Assembly (NCBI GenBank): GCA_958295665.1
Contig: OY282560.1
Coordinates: forward strand, 99,363,930 to 99,427,929
DNA length: 64,000 nucleotides
Direction: 5' to 3'
DNA from: Tipula vernalis
Taxonomy: Eukaryota > Arthropoda > Insecta > Diptera > Tipulidae
A model generated the notes under the pieces. It had not been told where the DNA came from, ran no database searches, and saw only the letters and a program-made list of their open reading frames with translations. How positions within the stretch are numbered: the first letter of the stretch is position 1; each line of letters opens with the position of its first letter. The translations under genes were made by a program, and so were the position numbers. Positions 23,560 to 33,736 of this stretch are shown piece after piece.

Positions 23560-23690
23560 CGGAGCTGGAGCTGGAGTCGGAGTTGGAGCCGGAGCTGGAG
23601 CCGAAGCTGGATCCGGAGTCGTTAATCAATCTATAAATTTCCGGAGTCGGAGTCGGAGCCGGAGCCGGAGCCGGAGCCGAATATTTTTTT
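23560..23690 (+). repeat. GGAGYC hexamer array, right end of hAT-type element
   Basis: Two clusters of GGAGCT, GGAGTC and GGAGCC units lie close to the right terminus. They are in the same strand orientation as the left array rather than inverted. Confidence 0.8.
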
Positions 23691-23708
23691 TCAGACTCCA
23701 CAACCCTG

Positions 23709-25961
23709 GCATTTCCACTAAAATCCAATAATCTTGTTTCTTTTAATAAAAATGCTTCTATTCAGCGTAACTATTCAAACAATAATCCTCCATCAACCGT
23801 TTATTTCAACACATACTAGATTGAGATTTTTACATACATAGTTTTTAGTACAAAGCATTTTAATATTTTCATGCAACACCATTCGACAATAAGAACTCCA
23901 GTTCAGAAGAGCTTTTATAAATAAAATGAGAAAACCTCTTATTGCTTAGGTCAAAGTGTCGTAAAAAGAGGTGAGCCTTTTTAACTTACATTTCTGAGCC
24001 TTCGTTAGAAGCGCTAGTAAGTAAGCTCTTAGACGTCAAACATCCCAGTTCAATGTCTAAATATTAAAACCTGTCAGTAAAATTGGTGCGCTCACTTTAC
24101 AGTATAATACGCATCCATCATATCCATACAATGCACAGTGCACAAGATCAACATAACAAAAATATCAACAAAACCAGAAAATATAAAAAAAAAAATTAAA
24201 AATATTCACACAATAAATCATCTTTAAGTGTAATAATAATAAATAGTTAATAAATTTATTTATTTTAAATTCGATTTAAAAAAAAAAAAAACGAAAATTA
24301 TACATAAATAAATAAAAGAAATTTGATGTTAAAATGAATTAAAATGAAATAACATTAATGATATGCTCCGCGTCATCGCCTCAATGATGCTATATGCGAT
24401 CTTTAAAATATTTTAACAATCATAATAAAGATGATCATCTGTTTGAAAGTATAATTAGGTCGCGTGTTAATTATAGCAAGATCATTTTTTTTCTTTTGTT
24501 GGGGGCGGAGGGGGAAATTTAACGATTCAAACTTATCATAACATACAGAAAAATTATTACGAGTATTCAAATTTTTTTTTTTCTATAATTCTGTTAATCA
24601 ATCGATCATATTCGTATATACATAAGTACATATTATGTATGTGTTTTCCAGGCCGCCACCGTTTTACTTTTACAACACACACGATTAACATGTGTTAATT
24701 TATTGTATACAGAGAGGGTACACAAGCAATTTTATAAATTTGGATGATGTATTTGTGTATGCATCTTAATTTAGATATCATCCAAATCATTTCAACGCCA
24801 CGATCTGTAATATGCGTGTGATCTTATTATTTGTTGACATTTCGATTTTTGTTTTTGTTTAAATTCAAAGAATTTATGATGTTTAGGTTTTTGGATGAAA
24901 TTTCGTTTAATGGAATGCATGTCGTTATGATGAATGATGTGTTTATGTTAAAGTAGAAGAAAAAAAAAATTTAGGTACATAAATATAGTGGACCCGTTAA
25001 ATTTCGTCCACCCGTGAAAATAATATGGGCACTCGAATAATTATTTTATTAAACGAGTTTGTATATAGAAACAACGCACTATTTCCATTTCCTATTGTAA
25101 TTATGATGTGTGTTTGTATAAATATATTTTTTACGGTCTAATGGTTGCATATGTTTATTCTATTGTCTACAATCCATTAAATGAGTATTGTATGTTTTTA
25201 ACGAATATATGTACATACATACATTTGAAATTTGATAATGTTATTAACCCGTTTCAACATGTTTGTATCGAATTATATACTCGCCGCACTGTATAGTACA
25301 CAAAAATATCAACAAGTAGTTCTTGAAAATCTATATGGTTTTGAGAGATAATAATATAGGCTAACGTTTTCAGTTGGCCTCTCGCCTATCTTACGATACA
25401 ATAAATTAATATTAAAATTAGAACTGTGCAATAAAAATTGTTGTCTTGACAAAATGGACCAATTATCTATAGTAAATTTGTTAATCAGCATATGCTAACA
25501 TTCATCTTAATTTTAATTTTATAAATTTATTAGGTGTTGAAAATATTTTTTAAATTTATCAAACAAACGGAAATTTTGTTGATGACATTTCGAATTATAG
25601 AAAAATTAAAAATATAGATATTTGGAGCACTTGCTTTGGCACTATAATGTTTAATGTTCAGAGTTAACAAGTTGCCAGTGTAATCGAAGTTTCGTTGCTC
25701 TATTTATTTTGAAAATTTGTCAAAAATACTCATTTGGCTTGGATACCATTTTACCATTTATGGAGTCGATAAAATTTTCCAAAAATATATAGTTTTTATT
25801 ATGATTTATACTCTAAAATCGAGAACTTCTTAAAGCCATTTAGCATTGGGCCGCTTTATACAAGGATAGATTTAGTATTTTATTAAGATTCTTGCAGAGA
25901 CAGAACAAAGAGTCTTCTGATACCACCACAACTATTAAAATTATAAAAATGTCTAATTTAT
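23709..25961. other. AT-rich non-coding interval
   Basis: No conserved coding sequence is seen on either strand. Several A/T homopolymers and TGTATATA-type microsatellite stretches occur. Nothing else was recognised. Confidence 0.45.
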
Positions 25962-26339
25962 TGTTACGGTGACACCTAGGGTAAAATAGAATAAGTTATT
26001 TAATAGCACAAAGTTTATTGTACTAAAATGGATTTTTCCATGATAAAACTGTTCTAAATGTTTCTAGACTATTCTTTTTTTTTTGATTGATTGATTGATC
26101 AGGGTGTACGACCAAGCCTAAGCAAGACTCCCGGATGACGCCAGGCTCTCCGTACCCCCTTTACACATAACAAAACCGAAGGAAAGGAAAGGTATGTTAG
26201 GAACTAGGAATCACCCCGGTTCCAGACACCTAAGTAGTTGATAGTTAGTAAATTTGTTAGTAATATATTTTTAGTAAATTATTTAGCACACGACAATTTG
26301 AAGTATTGCTCAATTTCCTGTAAAGTTGCTTCAGGTTCT
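25962..26339 (+). repeat. LTR-like repeat, left copy (holds a nested retroposon)
   Basis: It starts TGTTACGGTGACACCTAGG and matches 29682-29919 nearly base for base, apart from an insertion at about 26077-26222. The first ~110 bases also resemble the start of the LTR at 30019. It precedes a gypsy gag relic, so it is probably that element's 5' LTR. Its 3' boundary is not certain. Both copies are preceded by CTAATTTAT. Confidence 0.65.
26077..26222 (-). mobile_element. Short SINE-like retroposon inserted in the LTR-like repeat
   Basis: This segment interrupts the repeat. The paralogous copy reads straight through ATTCTTCAGACACC at the same place (about 29796), so it is the empty site. Read on the minus strand, the insert ends in (AATC)n followed by A residues, as retroposon tails do. 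Its body shares TCCGGGAGTC, GGTCGTACAC and CTTCGGTTTTGTT with the elements at 33.7 and 34.4 kb. Confidence 0.75.
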
Positions 26340-26416
26340 TTGCTATTATATAACAAATTATTAAGAAATTAAAAAAAAAAAATCTTCATAATTCACCTGA
26401 AATTGAGGACGCTTTT

Positions 26417-27304
26417 ATGCGTAAGATGATGGAAATGTTTAGAAGAGTAGCGAATGATAAGTCGGTAAATTCAAATAATAAAGTGCTATTGAACGAACCA
26501 AAAAGCCGCACTATGATGGAGGGTGGTGACAGCGGAGATATGACAAATAGAAATAGGGAGACTAATGCTAGCGAACTTAACGGCAACCAACAGAAAGATA
26601 ATACCCAGTTAGAAGAGTTACGAACACGAGAGATGGCGCTGAAAGGTAAAATGTATTATCGTGCCTACTGCTGGAGCTTGCTTAAGTTTTAGAGATGTCG
26701 AAGAATTGCTTTCGAAGTTTAGCGGGGAGGATGATTATCCCGTCGAGAAATGGATTCAGGATGTCGAAGATGCTGCTGTATGTATGAAATGGATTGCTGA
26801 ACAGAAAGTTATTTATTCAAAAAAACTGTTAACTGGAACAGCAAAAGACAGTTTGCGTTTGGCGGTTACTGATACCTGGGAAAATCTAATCAAACATTTA
26901 TTCAACGAGTTCAAAAAGAAAGTGAATTCTGCGTGAACTAGGCCAAACCGGCAACTTGGAAGTTTCTTCGATAATCGATTACTGTATACATAAGTGGAAT
27001 AACCGATTATGAACATAATAAGGCGGTTTTATATGGATCAACCTCTATGAATGATTTCAAAAGTAAACTCGTAATTTATGAAGAAATCAAACAAAAAATT
27101 AAGATAAAAGCACCAATCGAGAGCTTAACAACAAAGCCAATTGAGAGCAAAAAGTCAAATAGATTCCGAAGAATGCCAAGATGTTACAACTGTGGCGGAA
27201 CCGGGCATCTAGGAAAAGATTGCGTGAAAAAATCTGATGGTTCGAAATGTTTCAAATGCAAAGCATTTGGTCATCTTTCAACGGAGTGTAGAAGTAAAGA
27301 TTAA
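26417..27304 (+). pseudogene. Ty3/gypsy gag relic with two zinc knuckles
   Basis: The frames at 26417-26692, 26661-26936 and 27047-27304 are pieces of one gag. The capsid part contains LLSKFSGEDDYPVEKWIQD and LLTGTAKDSLR. The nucleocapsid part has two CCHC knuckles, CYNCGGTGHLGKDC and CFKCKAFGHLSTEC. Frameshifts near 26.68 kb and stops near 26.93 kb break the frame. Confidence 0.85.
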
Positions 27305-27339
27305 AGTTCTAAACCTTGTGCAGCCATAGAGAATCATAG

Positions 27340-27852
27340 AAAGCTGTCAAAAGTGTAATGTTCAATGGAAAGGAATTTTGTGCACTAGTTGATACCGGAT
27401 GCGATATTAGTTAATGTCACAAAAAATTCATTGGAACGGGCATTTGCAAATTTAGCGAGGAGTGCACAATATTCCATGCTGCGGGGTTCAGAGATGTATC
27501 AACCGTAGGTAGGTTTAATGCAAAGCTAAAAATACAGGATGAAGAGTATGAGACCACAATTCACATAGTTCCTGATGGAATATTGCCAGTTGGCTTTTTA
27601 TTGGGTAGAGATTTAATAAATCAAACGCCCACTGGAATTACTATGAGAAAATTCATTCCGGAAAACGTTCCAATGGTGATTGAGCATGGAAAACTTCTGC
27701 TGAACATAAACCATATTAATGATCGTGAAGTGGCGGATAGAATTCGATTATTGGTAGTAAACTAAAATCCAGAGAAGAGAACGCCAAGTCCAAACATAAA
27801 AATGCATATTGATCTGACCGATGAGAAACCGATTGCTTATAAACTGAATTAT
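27340..27852 (+). pseudogene. Retropepsin and start of pol, same gypsy relic
   Basis: The retropepsin active site is seen as LVDTGCD (about 27387), followed by a stop. The later flap and C-terminal part ends with FLLGRDLINQTPTG. A short RT leader (MHIDLTDEKPIAY) follows and stops where a palindromic element begins. RT, RNase H and integrase are absent. Confidence 0.8.
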
Positions 27853-27854
27853 GT

Positions 27855-28115
27855 AAGAAAATTATTAAAATTATTAAAACTGTATGGTTTTAATTAACAA
27901 TAGTTAAAATATCGTGCATTTACTAAAAATAAAGTTTAAAATTTTAACAGTTTTTATACAAAATTTCATTTTATCGTTTTATTTTACGATGATAAATTGA
28001 AATTTTATATTAAAACTTTAAAATTTTAAATTTTATTTTTAGTAAATGCACGATATTTTAACTATCGTTCATTAAAATCATGCAGTTTTAACTATTTTAA
28101 TAATTATGTTACATA
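27855..28115. mobile_element. Foldback MITE-like element at the break of the gypsy relic
   Basis: The arms (about 27857-27950 and 28012-28112) are long inverted repeats sharing TTTACTAAAAATAAA, ATCGTGCATTTAC, CAATAGTTAAAATATCG and AATTATTAAAA-type text. It is AT-rich and non-coding. The gypsy reading frame ends at its left edge, so it marks either an insertion or a deletion point. Confidence 0.72.
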
Positions 28116-28308
28116 ATTTGGTAAAAAAGGAAATATCGTTCTCGTTCTCAATGACTCAATGACTTTTACTGACTACGTATTTTAAACTGTATGTCATATA
28201 AATTGAAAAGTCGTCGAAAAGTAATCTCGTAAACTGCCTTTTCACCAAGCATCTATAAGGAAATAGCGAAAGCTTCAAAATTTGAAAAGTCTTCTGAGGC
28301 ACACAGCA

Positions 28309-28615
28309 TTAGTATTAAAAACTAAAAATCTTAATTTACTACTAAGGCCAAAATATAAAATGAAATGTTTAATTAAAAAAATTTTACTGGCCCAAAATCA
28401 CATGATAACTATCGGTTAAGCTATAGATTCAGCTATATCAATGCCAAAAATTATGAAGTTCTATTGGACTTTGCTTCCCTTAGGTTTTTAAACGTACCCC
28501 GAATTTTTTTAATTAAACATTTAATTTTATATTTCGGCCTTAGTAGTAAATTGAGATTTTTAGTTTTTAATACTAAGGGTAGCAAAGTCCAATAGAACTT
28601 CATAATTTTTTGCAA
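28309..28615. repeat. Two overlapping inverted repeats
   Basis: Arm pair 1 is about 28309-28383 and 28500-28573, sharing AATCTTAATTTACTACTAAG-type sequence. Arm pair 2 is about 28446-28484 and 28570-28612, sharing AAGTTCTATTGGACTTTGCT. The right arm of pair 1 sits inside the loop of pair 2. This interleaving suggests one foldback element inserted in or recombined with another. Confidence 0.7.
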
Positions 28616-28747
28616 ATGTGTTATTGTGCCAGTAAAAAATTTTTAAATAAACAATAACTTTGAATGAAACCTGACCAACTTAATTCCCCTAAATGTCATG
28701 ATTTGATTAGCGATATTTTTGAGTTTAGTACTGTTTTAGTAAAATAT

Positions 28748-29673
28748 TGTGACGGTGACACCTAGTGTGTAATAGAATAAGTAAAACTAATAGCTCAATG
28801 TTTTTACTGTACTAAATGGAATTTTCCATGATAAAAATTGTTACGTAATGTTTCTACGCTATTCCAACTGGAAAAGTCGTGAACTTTTGAGAAGCTTGGT
28901 TTGTGTATATAAAAAGGCGAACAAGATCGAATTGGATTATTCGAATTTGGAACGCGATAGATACTAAAGATACATGTTAAACCGAAAGTGATCTGACTGA
29001 GTTTTATCTGAACGTGATCTGACTGAAAATTTGGGTTGGTGTTTACATGGGACTTTTTTATTTGATCTGAGGTGACAGTTCAAATGTTACTTTGTTCTAA
29101 AATTACATTTAAATTATTAAAAAATTATTTAAAATAATTTAAAAACTACTTGGAAAATGTATAAAAACATTTTGCCCTTTTAACAGTATGAAAAAATCTG
29201 TCAGTTCAACTAAACTAAAGTTTACATGTTTAACTCAATATACAAACTGACTCAACCAACCAAATTTGAGTTGACCGAACTCAGACTACTTTCAGATAAC
29301 TTTTAGTCAAGTCACCGTTTACATGTTGAAATTATCTCGGACATTTTCAGTCAGATCACTTTCGGCTTAACATGTATCTTTACTAAGAGTAAACTTGTAA
29401 GATTATTAGTAATATTTGGTAAGCGATAGTTTAAAGATTAAAAAGTGAATTAAAAAGTGATTTAAAAAGTGTTTTTGTGCGAAATAAAAAGTAAAAGTGA
29501 TCAGTAAAATTTGAGAATAATTTATATAAAGTGATTTTGTGAATTTTGATTGATAAACTGTGTTGTAATAAATTTTGTGAAATAAATAAATTCGTTGGAG
29601 ATAAATTAAATTGATTTTGTATTATTCACAATCCAGTGATACGAACCTTATTTGACAAGGCAAAAACGTAACA
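28748..29673 (+). mobile_element. Solo LTR of the SAP-gag gypsy family, interrupted by a MITE
   Basis: It starts TGTGACGGTGACACCTAGTG and ends GGCAAAAACGTAACA, as does the LTR at 30019-30471. Without the insertion its length would be close to that LTR. TATATAAAAAGGCG (28906-28919) is a TATA-box candidate. No internal coding region adjoins it, so it is probably a solo LTR. No clean target duplication was seen. Confidence 0.78.
28967..29380. mobile_element. Foldback MITE inside the solo LTR
   Basis: The inverted ends share AAGATACATGTTAA-CCG and AAAGTGATCTGACTGA. Both flanks carry TACTA (28962-28966 and 29381-29385), giving a plausible five-base target duplication. The 414-base interior is non-coding. 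The sister LTR at 30019 lacks it. Confidence 0.82.
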
Positions 29674-29681
29674 CTAATTTA

Positions 29682-29919
29682 TTGTTAAGGTGACACCTAG
29701 GGTAAAATAGAATAAGTTATTTAATAGCATAAAGTTTATTGTACTAAAATGGAATTTTCCATGATAAAACTGTTCTAAATGTTTCTAGACTATTCTTCAG
29801 ACACCTAAGTAGTTGATAGTTAGTAAATTTGTTAGTAATATATTTTTAGTAAATTATTTAGCACAAGACAATACAATTTGAAGTACTGCTCAATTTCCTG
29901 TAAAGTTGCTTCAGGTTCT
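29682..29919 (+). repeat. LTR-like repeat, right copy (uninterrupted)
   Basis: It starts TGTTAAGGTGACACCTAGG and ends in AAAGTTGCTTCAGGTTCT, like the copy at 25962. It abuts the 3' end of the solo LTR, separated only by CTAATTTA. It could be the 3' LTR of the gag relic at 26.4 kb or an independent fragment. Confidence 0.62.
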
Positions 29920-30018
29920 ACAAGAAATGCTTAATAATAACTATTCTAAATTAAGTATAAATTTAATTCTCTGAAATAAATTATAGATTAATCTTTATGA
30001 CTACAACTAAATTAATAA

Positions 30019-30471
30019 TGTGACGGTGACACCTAGTGTGTAATAGAATAAGTTAAATGAATAGCTCAATGTTTACTGTAATAAAATGGAATTTTCCATG
30101 ATAAAATTGTTAGGGAATGTTTCTACGCTATTCTAACTGGAAAAGTCATGAACTTTCGAGAAGTTTGGTTTGTGTATATAAAAAGGCGAACAAGATCCGA
30201 ATTGGAGTGGTATTTGGAAGGCGACAGTGTGAAGATTAAAAAGTGATTAAGAAGTGATTTAAAAAGTGTTGTAGTGCGAAATAAAAATTATAAGTGAATA
30301 GTAAAATTGTGTAAAAATTATTTAAAGTGATTTTGTGAATTTTAATTAATAAACTGTGGTGTAATAATTCTTGTGTAAAACAAATAAATTCGTTGGTGTT
30401 AAATTAAATTGGTTTTGTATTATTCACAATCCAGTGATACGAACCTTGATTGACAAGGCAAAAACGTAACA
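30019..30471 (+). mobile_element. 5' LTR of a SAP-domain Ty3/gypsy element
   Basis: It starts TGTGACGGTGAC and ends AAAACGTAACA. TATATAAAAAGG at about 30175 is a TATA-box candidate for the LTR promoter. The sequence after the LTR, TTGGTGACAGCGGTGGG, occupies the primer-binding position. The gag frame begins 20 bases later. A matching 3' LTR was not found downstream. Confidence 0.82.
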
Positions 30472-30492
30472 ATTGGTGACAGCGGTGGGATT

Positions 30493-32018
30493 GTGAATAA
30501 TAAAGTTCCAGAATTAAAGAGGGAACTTGAGAAACGGGGTTTGGCCACTGATAGTAGTAAAGCAGCTTTACAAGCGCGACTATGTGACGCCATGGAACTC
30601 TTCTTTCTCCATGGCGTCACAGACGCAGGTCAACATGGTTTTGGAGAGAAAGTAACGGATGCGGCAACCGTAGAGCAGAAAGAAGGAGATAAACAACCGT
30701 CAGCCGAAACAACACAAATACCATCTGGAAGTTTCGATTTGTCACAGTTAATAGCTGCTATGAACCAGATGACGGGACAGATGAGCCTAATGAAACAACA
30801 AAACTAACGACAGCTAGGAGAAATTAAAAATCAAATGGAACAACAAAATCAGTCTAACCAAGAAATTAAACACGAAATGAAACAACAAATGGAGAAAATT
30901 GAGCAGTCAAAAGAACGACAGTTGGAGACAATAAACCAAGAAATAAAATGCCAGATGGAACAACAAATAGAGAAAATTGAACAACCAATCCAGGAAATTG
31001 CAGATGGGCAAAAGAGAATGGACGAGAAACTTATCGAGTTATCTACTTCGCTACGTGACGAAGTAGAAAAATTGCAGACGGAATTGCAAACTGAAGTTCA
31101 ACACGCTAAAACGGAATTTAAAATGGAGATTCAAGATATGGCACATAAATTACAACCTGAATTTCAAACGGAAGTTAAACGTCTCGAGAAAAAATTAACA
31201 GATGTCAAGGCAAGTGAAACAACGACACAAGTGATACAAACCGTCCAATCAATCAAGTTAAAGCCACCAACATTCGACGGAACAACATCTTTCGTCATTT
31301 TCAAGTTTCAATTTAAGACGGCAGCCAATCAAAACCGTTGGAATGATGAACATCTCGTCGCAGCGTTAATAGTGGCCCTTATAGGTGAAGCAGCGGAGGC
31401 CCTTCAAACAATTCCGCAAAAAAGATCGTAACAGTTATCTCGAAATTATGAAGGCGCTGGATCGGAAGTACGGCAGTGACCATAAGCGGGGAATCTATCG
31501 CATGGAACTTAAAAGCCGCTACCAAAAGGGAGGAGAATCGCTACAGGAATTTTCATCGGCAATCGAGCGACTAGTACATCTAGCACATACCAGTACATCG
31601 GCCGATTATATGGAAAGGCTAAAAATTGACGCGTTCATTGATGGCATTCGAGATCCAGAGACACGCAAGACGGTGATGTTGTCACCTAAAGCGACCTTCG
31701 CGGAAACTATTGCTTGTGCGTTAACAAAATAAAACTGCACAAGCCATCACCAAACCGTTAATGAAAATACGCCGAGTGGAAATCGACACTAGCATAAATA
31801 CAGAACGGTCAACACCAAGATACAGAGACAGAAGCGGCCAAATCAGATGTTGGGCATGTGATAAAATCGGTCACAGCTCTCGGGACTGCTGGGAAATAAG
31901 AAGAAAAAGGGGAAGATTATCATCTCCTATGCAGCGGCGACCAAGCGGGGAGCAGGCAGTGGCCAGGCAAGAAGGCCAAAGGACGACGGAGCCGTTAAAC
32001 TACAAAGAGTCAGCTTAA
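30493..32018 (+). pseudogene. Gypsy gag relic with N-terminal SAP domain and long coiled coil
   Basis: The N-terminus is a SAP-type helix-extended-loop-helix motif (VPELKRELEKRGLATD then ALQARLCDAME). A long Q/E/K-rich coiled coil follows (about 30835-31240), then a capsid-type region (LKPPTFDGTTSF, ALIGEAAEALQTIP, KYGSDHKRGIYRMELKS). One CCHC knuckle (CWACDKIGHSSRDC) ends it. A stop at about 30805 and frameshifts near 31.4 and 31.74 kb break the frame. A second relic of this family lies at 42.4 kb. Confidence 0.87.
30583..30621. repeat. Perfect 14-base hairpin inside gag
   Basis: TGTGACGCCATGGA (30583-30596) and its exact reverse complement (30608-30621) are separated by 11 bases. The hairpin lies at the end of the SAP coding segment. 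Confidence 0.85.
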
Positions 32019-32039
32019 AGGGCAGAAGCTGACTCCCAC

Positions 32040-32274
32040 AACCGATTGCCCCATAACCTCTATCCGCGTTTCGAAAGTAGCAAGAGGCGGTGACAGCTTA
32101 ACAATCAAAGGCGACATTGATGGCACAGATTGCATCATCACCCTCGATACGGGAGCAAATCACACGATTGTCCGTAAAGATCTGATCGATGGAGATATAC
32201 AACCAGCTAATGGATTGAAGTTACAAACAGCAACTGGAGGTAGTTCAATAATAAAAGGCTACATGTGTTAAGTC
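32040..32274 (+). pseudogene. Retropepsin fragment of the SAP-gag gypsy element
   Basis: The translation contains GDIDGTDCIITLDTGANHT with the active-site DTG, then LKLQTATGGSSIIKGYM, after which a stop ends the frame. The element is lost beyond this point, where a mariner relic begins. Confidence 0.8.
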
Positions 32275-32275
32275 A

Positions 32276-32720
32276 AATCAAACAAACAGAGGGTGCAAGG
32301 TACGGGCTATACGGTATATCAAAACTTCCCAGCCAAGCTTTCTCAATTTTTGCCGGTTAATCAAATATGTGTGTGGTCTGGCGTTGTCATGACGGAAGGC
32401 AACACCCTTTCTATTGCTCAATTCTAGCTGGTTTTTTTGAATTGTTTGCTATAATCTGGTTAATTGCTGATAGTAGAAGTTAGAATCAATCGTTTGATAA
32501 GGTTTAGAACCGTCTAATACACATAGCATAACCTTAAGGGGAGTCAATCCTGGCCTTGAAGACGTTTGCGGTGGTTCACCTTTCTTTGACCATGCATTTT
32601 TTCGAACGAAATTCTCGGATTTTCTTCAAAAATGGGTCAATATTGTTCCGTTTTAGAAGCGATCCGCTGTGGCATCCACACATCGAGCTCCTTTGTGTAT
32701 CCAGCCTGAGAAATAAGGTT
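32276..32720 (-). pseudogene. Mariner transposase relic
   Basis: No long open frame remains, but minus-strand translation over several frames gives the mariner catalytic-domain order. KKIREFRSKK-like and KARIDSP-like text precedes RHDNARPHTYLINRQKLRKL and GWEVLIY. The HDNARPHT block is diagnostic of the mariner DDE/D domain. Stops and frameshifts are numerous, so this is an old copy. Terminal repeats were not found. Confidence 0.78.
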
Positions 32721-33159
32721 ACAAGTTGATGAAATAAAAGTAAAGAAATGGAGATTATTGAAATTTTATTATTTCTTAATTAAAATTCTTAGACAAGTAA
32801 CTTTTCACCAAATTTGCATAAATCTAATTTTGTTTTTTTATTTTGTTTTTGTCTTCATTCACTGATTAAAAATGAATAAATATTACTGAATAATCATACT
32901 AACTGTCGGCTATACCTGGATGTTTATAACCGGGCTGTTTGTATCACTACTAATTATCCTATCCTATCCTTAGATTTTGCTGTGTGTGAAAGGAACATGG
33001 TGTTACCCGGCCAGGGTTGGACATGGAGCTGTCACATTTATGTAGTGTCGGAGTGGTTGTACTTTCTTTGTTGTAATGGTTCTTCGATGTCCTCAATGGA
33101 TTATTATAGGCATCAAAATTAATCCCGAATTTCAAATTTAAATTTTAGTTTGAATCAAC
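32721..33159. other. AT-rich interval with a partial SINE-like fragment
   Basis: Around 32945-32995 TAATTATCCTATCCTATCCTT followed by TTTTGCTGTGTGTG resembles the middle of the repeat at 34.6 kb. CACTGATTAAAAATGAAT (about 32869) recurs at about 34746. No gene was seen. Confidence 0.45.
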
Positions 33160-33330
33160 CCTCCAGGATTAACAAGTAGTGAATAAGCTGTAGTTTAGGA
33201 ATTGTGTTGTCCTGTGCTAACTATTTTTGTTATATAATTACTAACAATTTACTCTTATCCTTCGGCTGGGGATGGATAAATGGGTGTGCGATGTGTGCTC
33301 GGGAAAATTGACGATCATGTTATAATAATT
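33160..33330 (+). repeat. Diverged SINE-like copy
   Basis: It shares the order TTGTGTTGTCCTGTGCTAAC, AATTTACT, ATCCTTCGGCTG and GGTGTGCGATGTGTGCTCGGG with the copies at 33.7 and 34.4 kb. The similarity is partial and the tail is missing. Confidence 0.5.
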
Positions 33331-33736
33331 ATTCATTTAAGTAATAAAATTTGTTATTATGATGTTTATTAATTAAATTTAGTTTTCAGAGTTGTCTGGG
33401 AATTTGTATGTTAATTTTATTTGTTGATTCTTAATATACTTATAGTACCTAATTGAATTATTGCATTATTAATAAATCTAGGTATTGGGCTGCTGTAATA
33501 TTATCATTTAAATCATTTTATATAAATTTTATAAAATAATTGAATTCATAATTATATATTTTCTTTTCTGGATCGGTAGGAAATTGATGATTAGTTTTAA
33601 GTAAAATTTTATGTTTAAACGGTTTAATGTTTATGTTAATTCTTGTTGCAGTAAGTAATAATTTTTAATTGGATATAAAAGGACCATTAATAAGGAAATA
33701 CTCGTAAGCGCTGCTATTTTAAATTTTTATTCATTA

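Larger units (their letters stand above)
22152..23708. mobile_element. Non-autonomous hAT-type element with GGAGYC subterminal repeats
   Basis: The ends are inverted repeats, CAGGGCTGTGGAGCC at left and the reverse complement of CAGGGTTGTGGAGTC at right. The flanking eight bases match at seven of eight positions: GTATTTCC (22144-22151) and GCATTTCC (23709-23716). This is the hAT-type target duplication. Just inside each end lie arrays of GGAGYCGGAG units. The 1.56 kb interior contains no recognisable transposase, so the copy is presumably non-autonomous. Confidence 0.83.

Noticed and set aside
22161..23690. GGAGYC repeats considered as a CRISPR-like or coding repeat array
   Set aside because: There are no spacers of constant length and the genome is eukaryotic. 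The arrays sit just inside CAGGG-type transposon ends, which explains them better.
28748..30471. The two TGTGACGG LTRs as a pair enclosing a single element
   Set aside because: The space between them holds only a fragment of another LTR-like repeat and no coding region. The gag lies beyond the second LTR, so the first is better read as a solo LTR.
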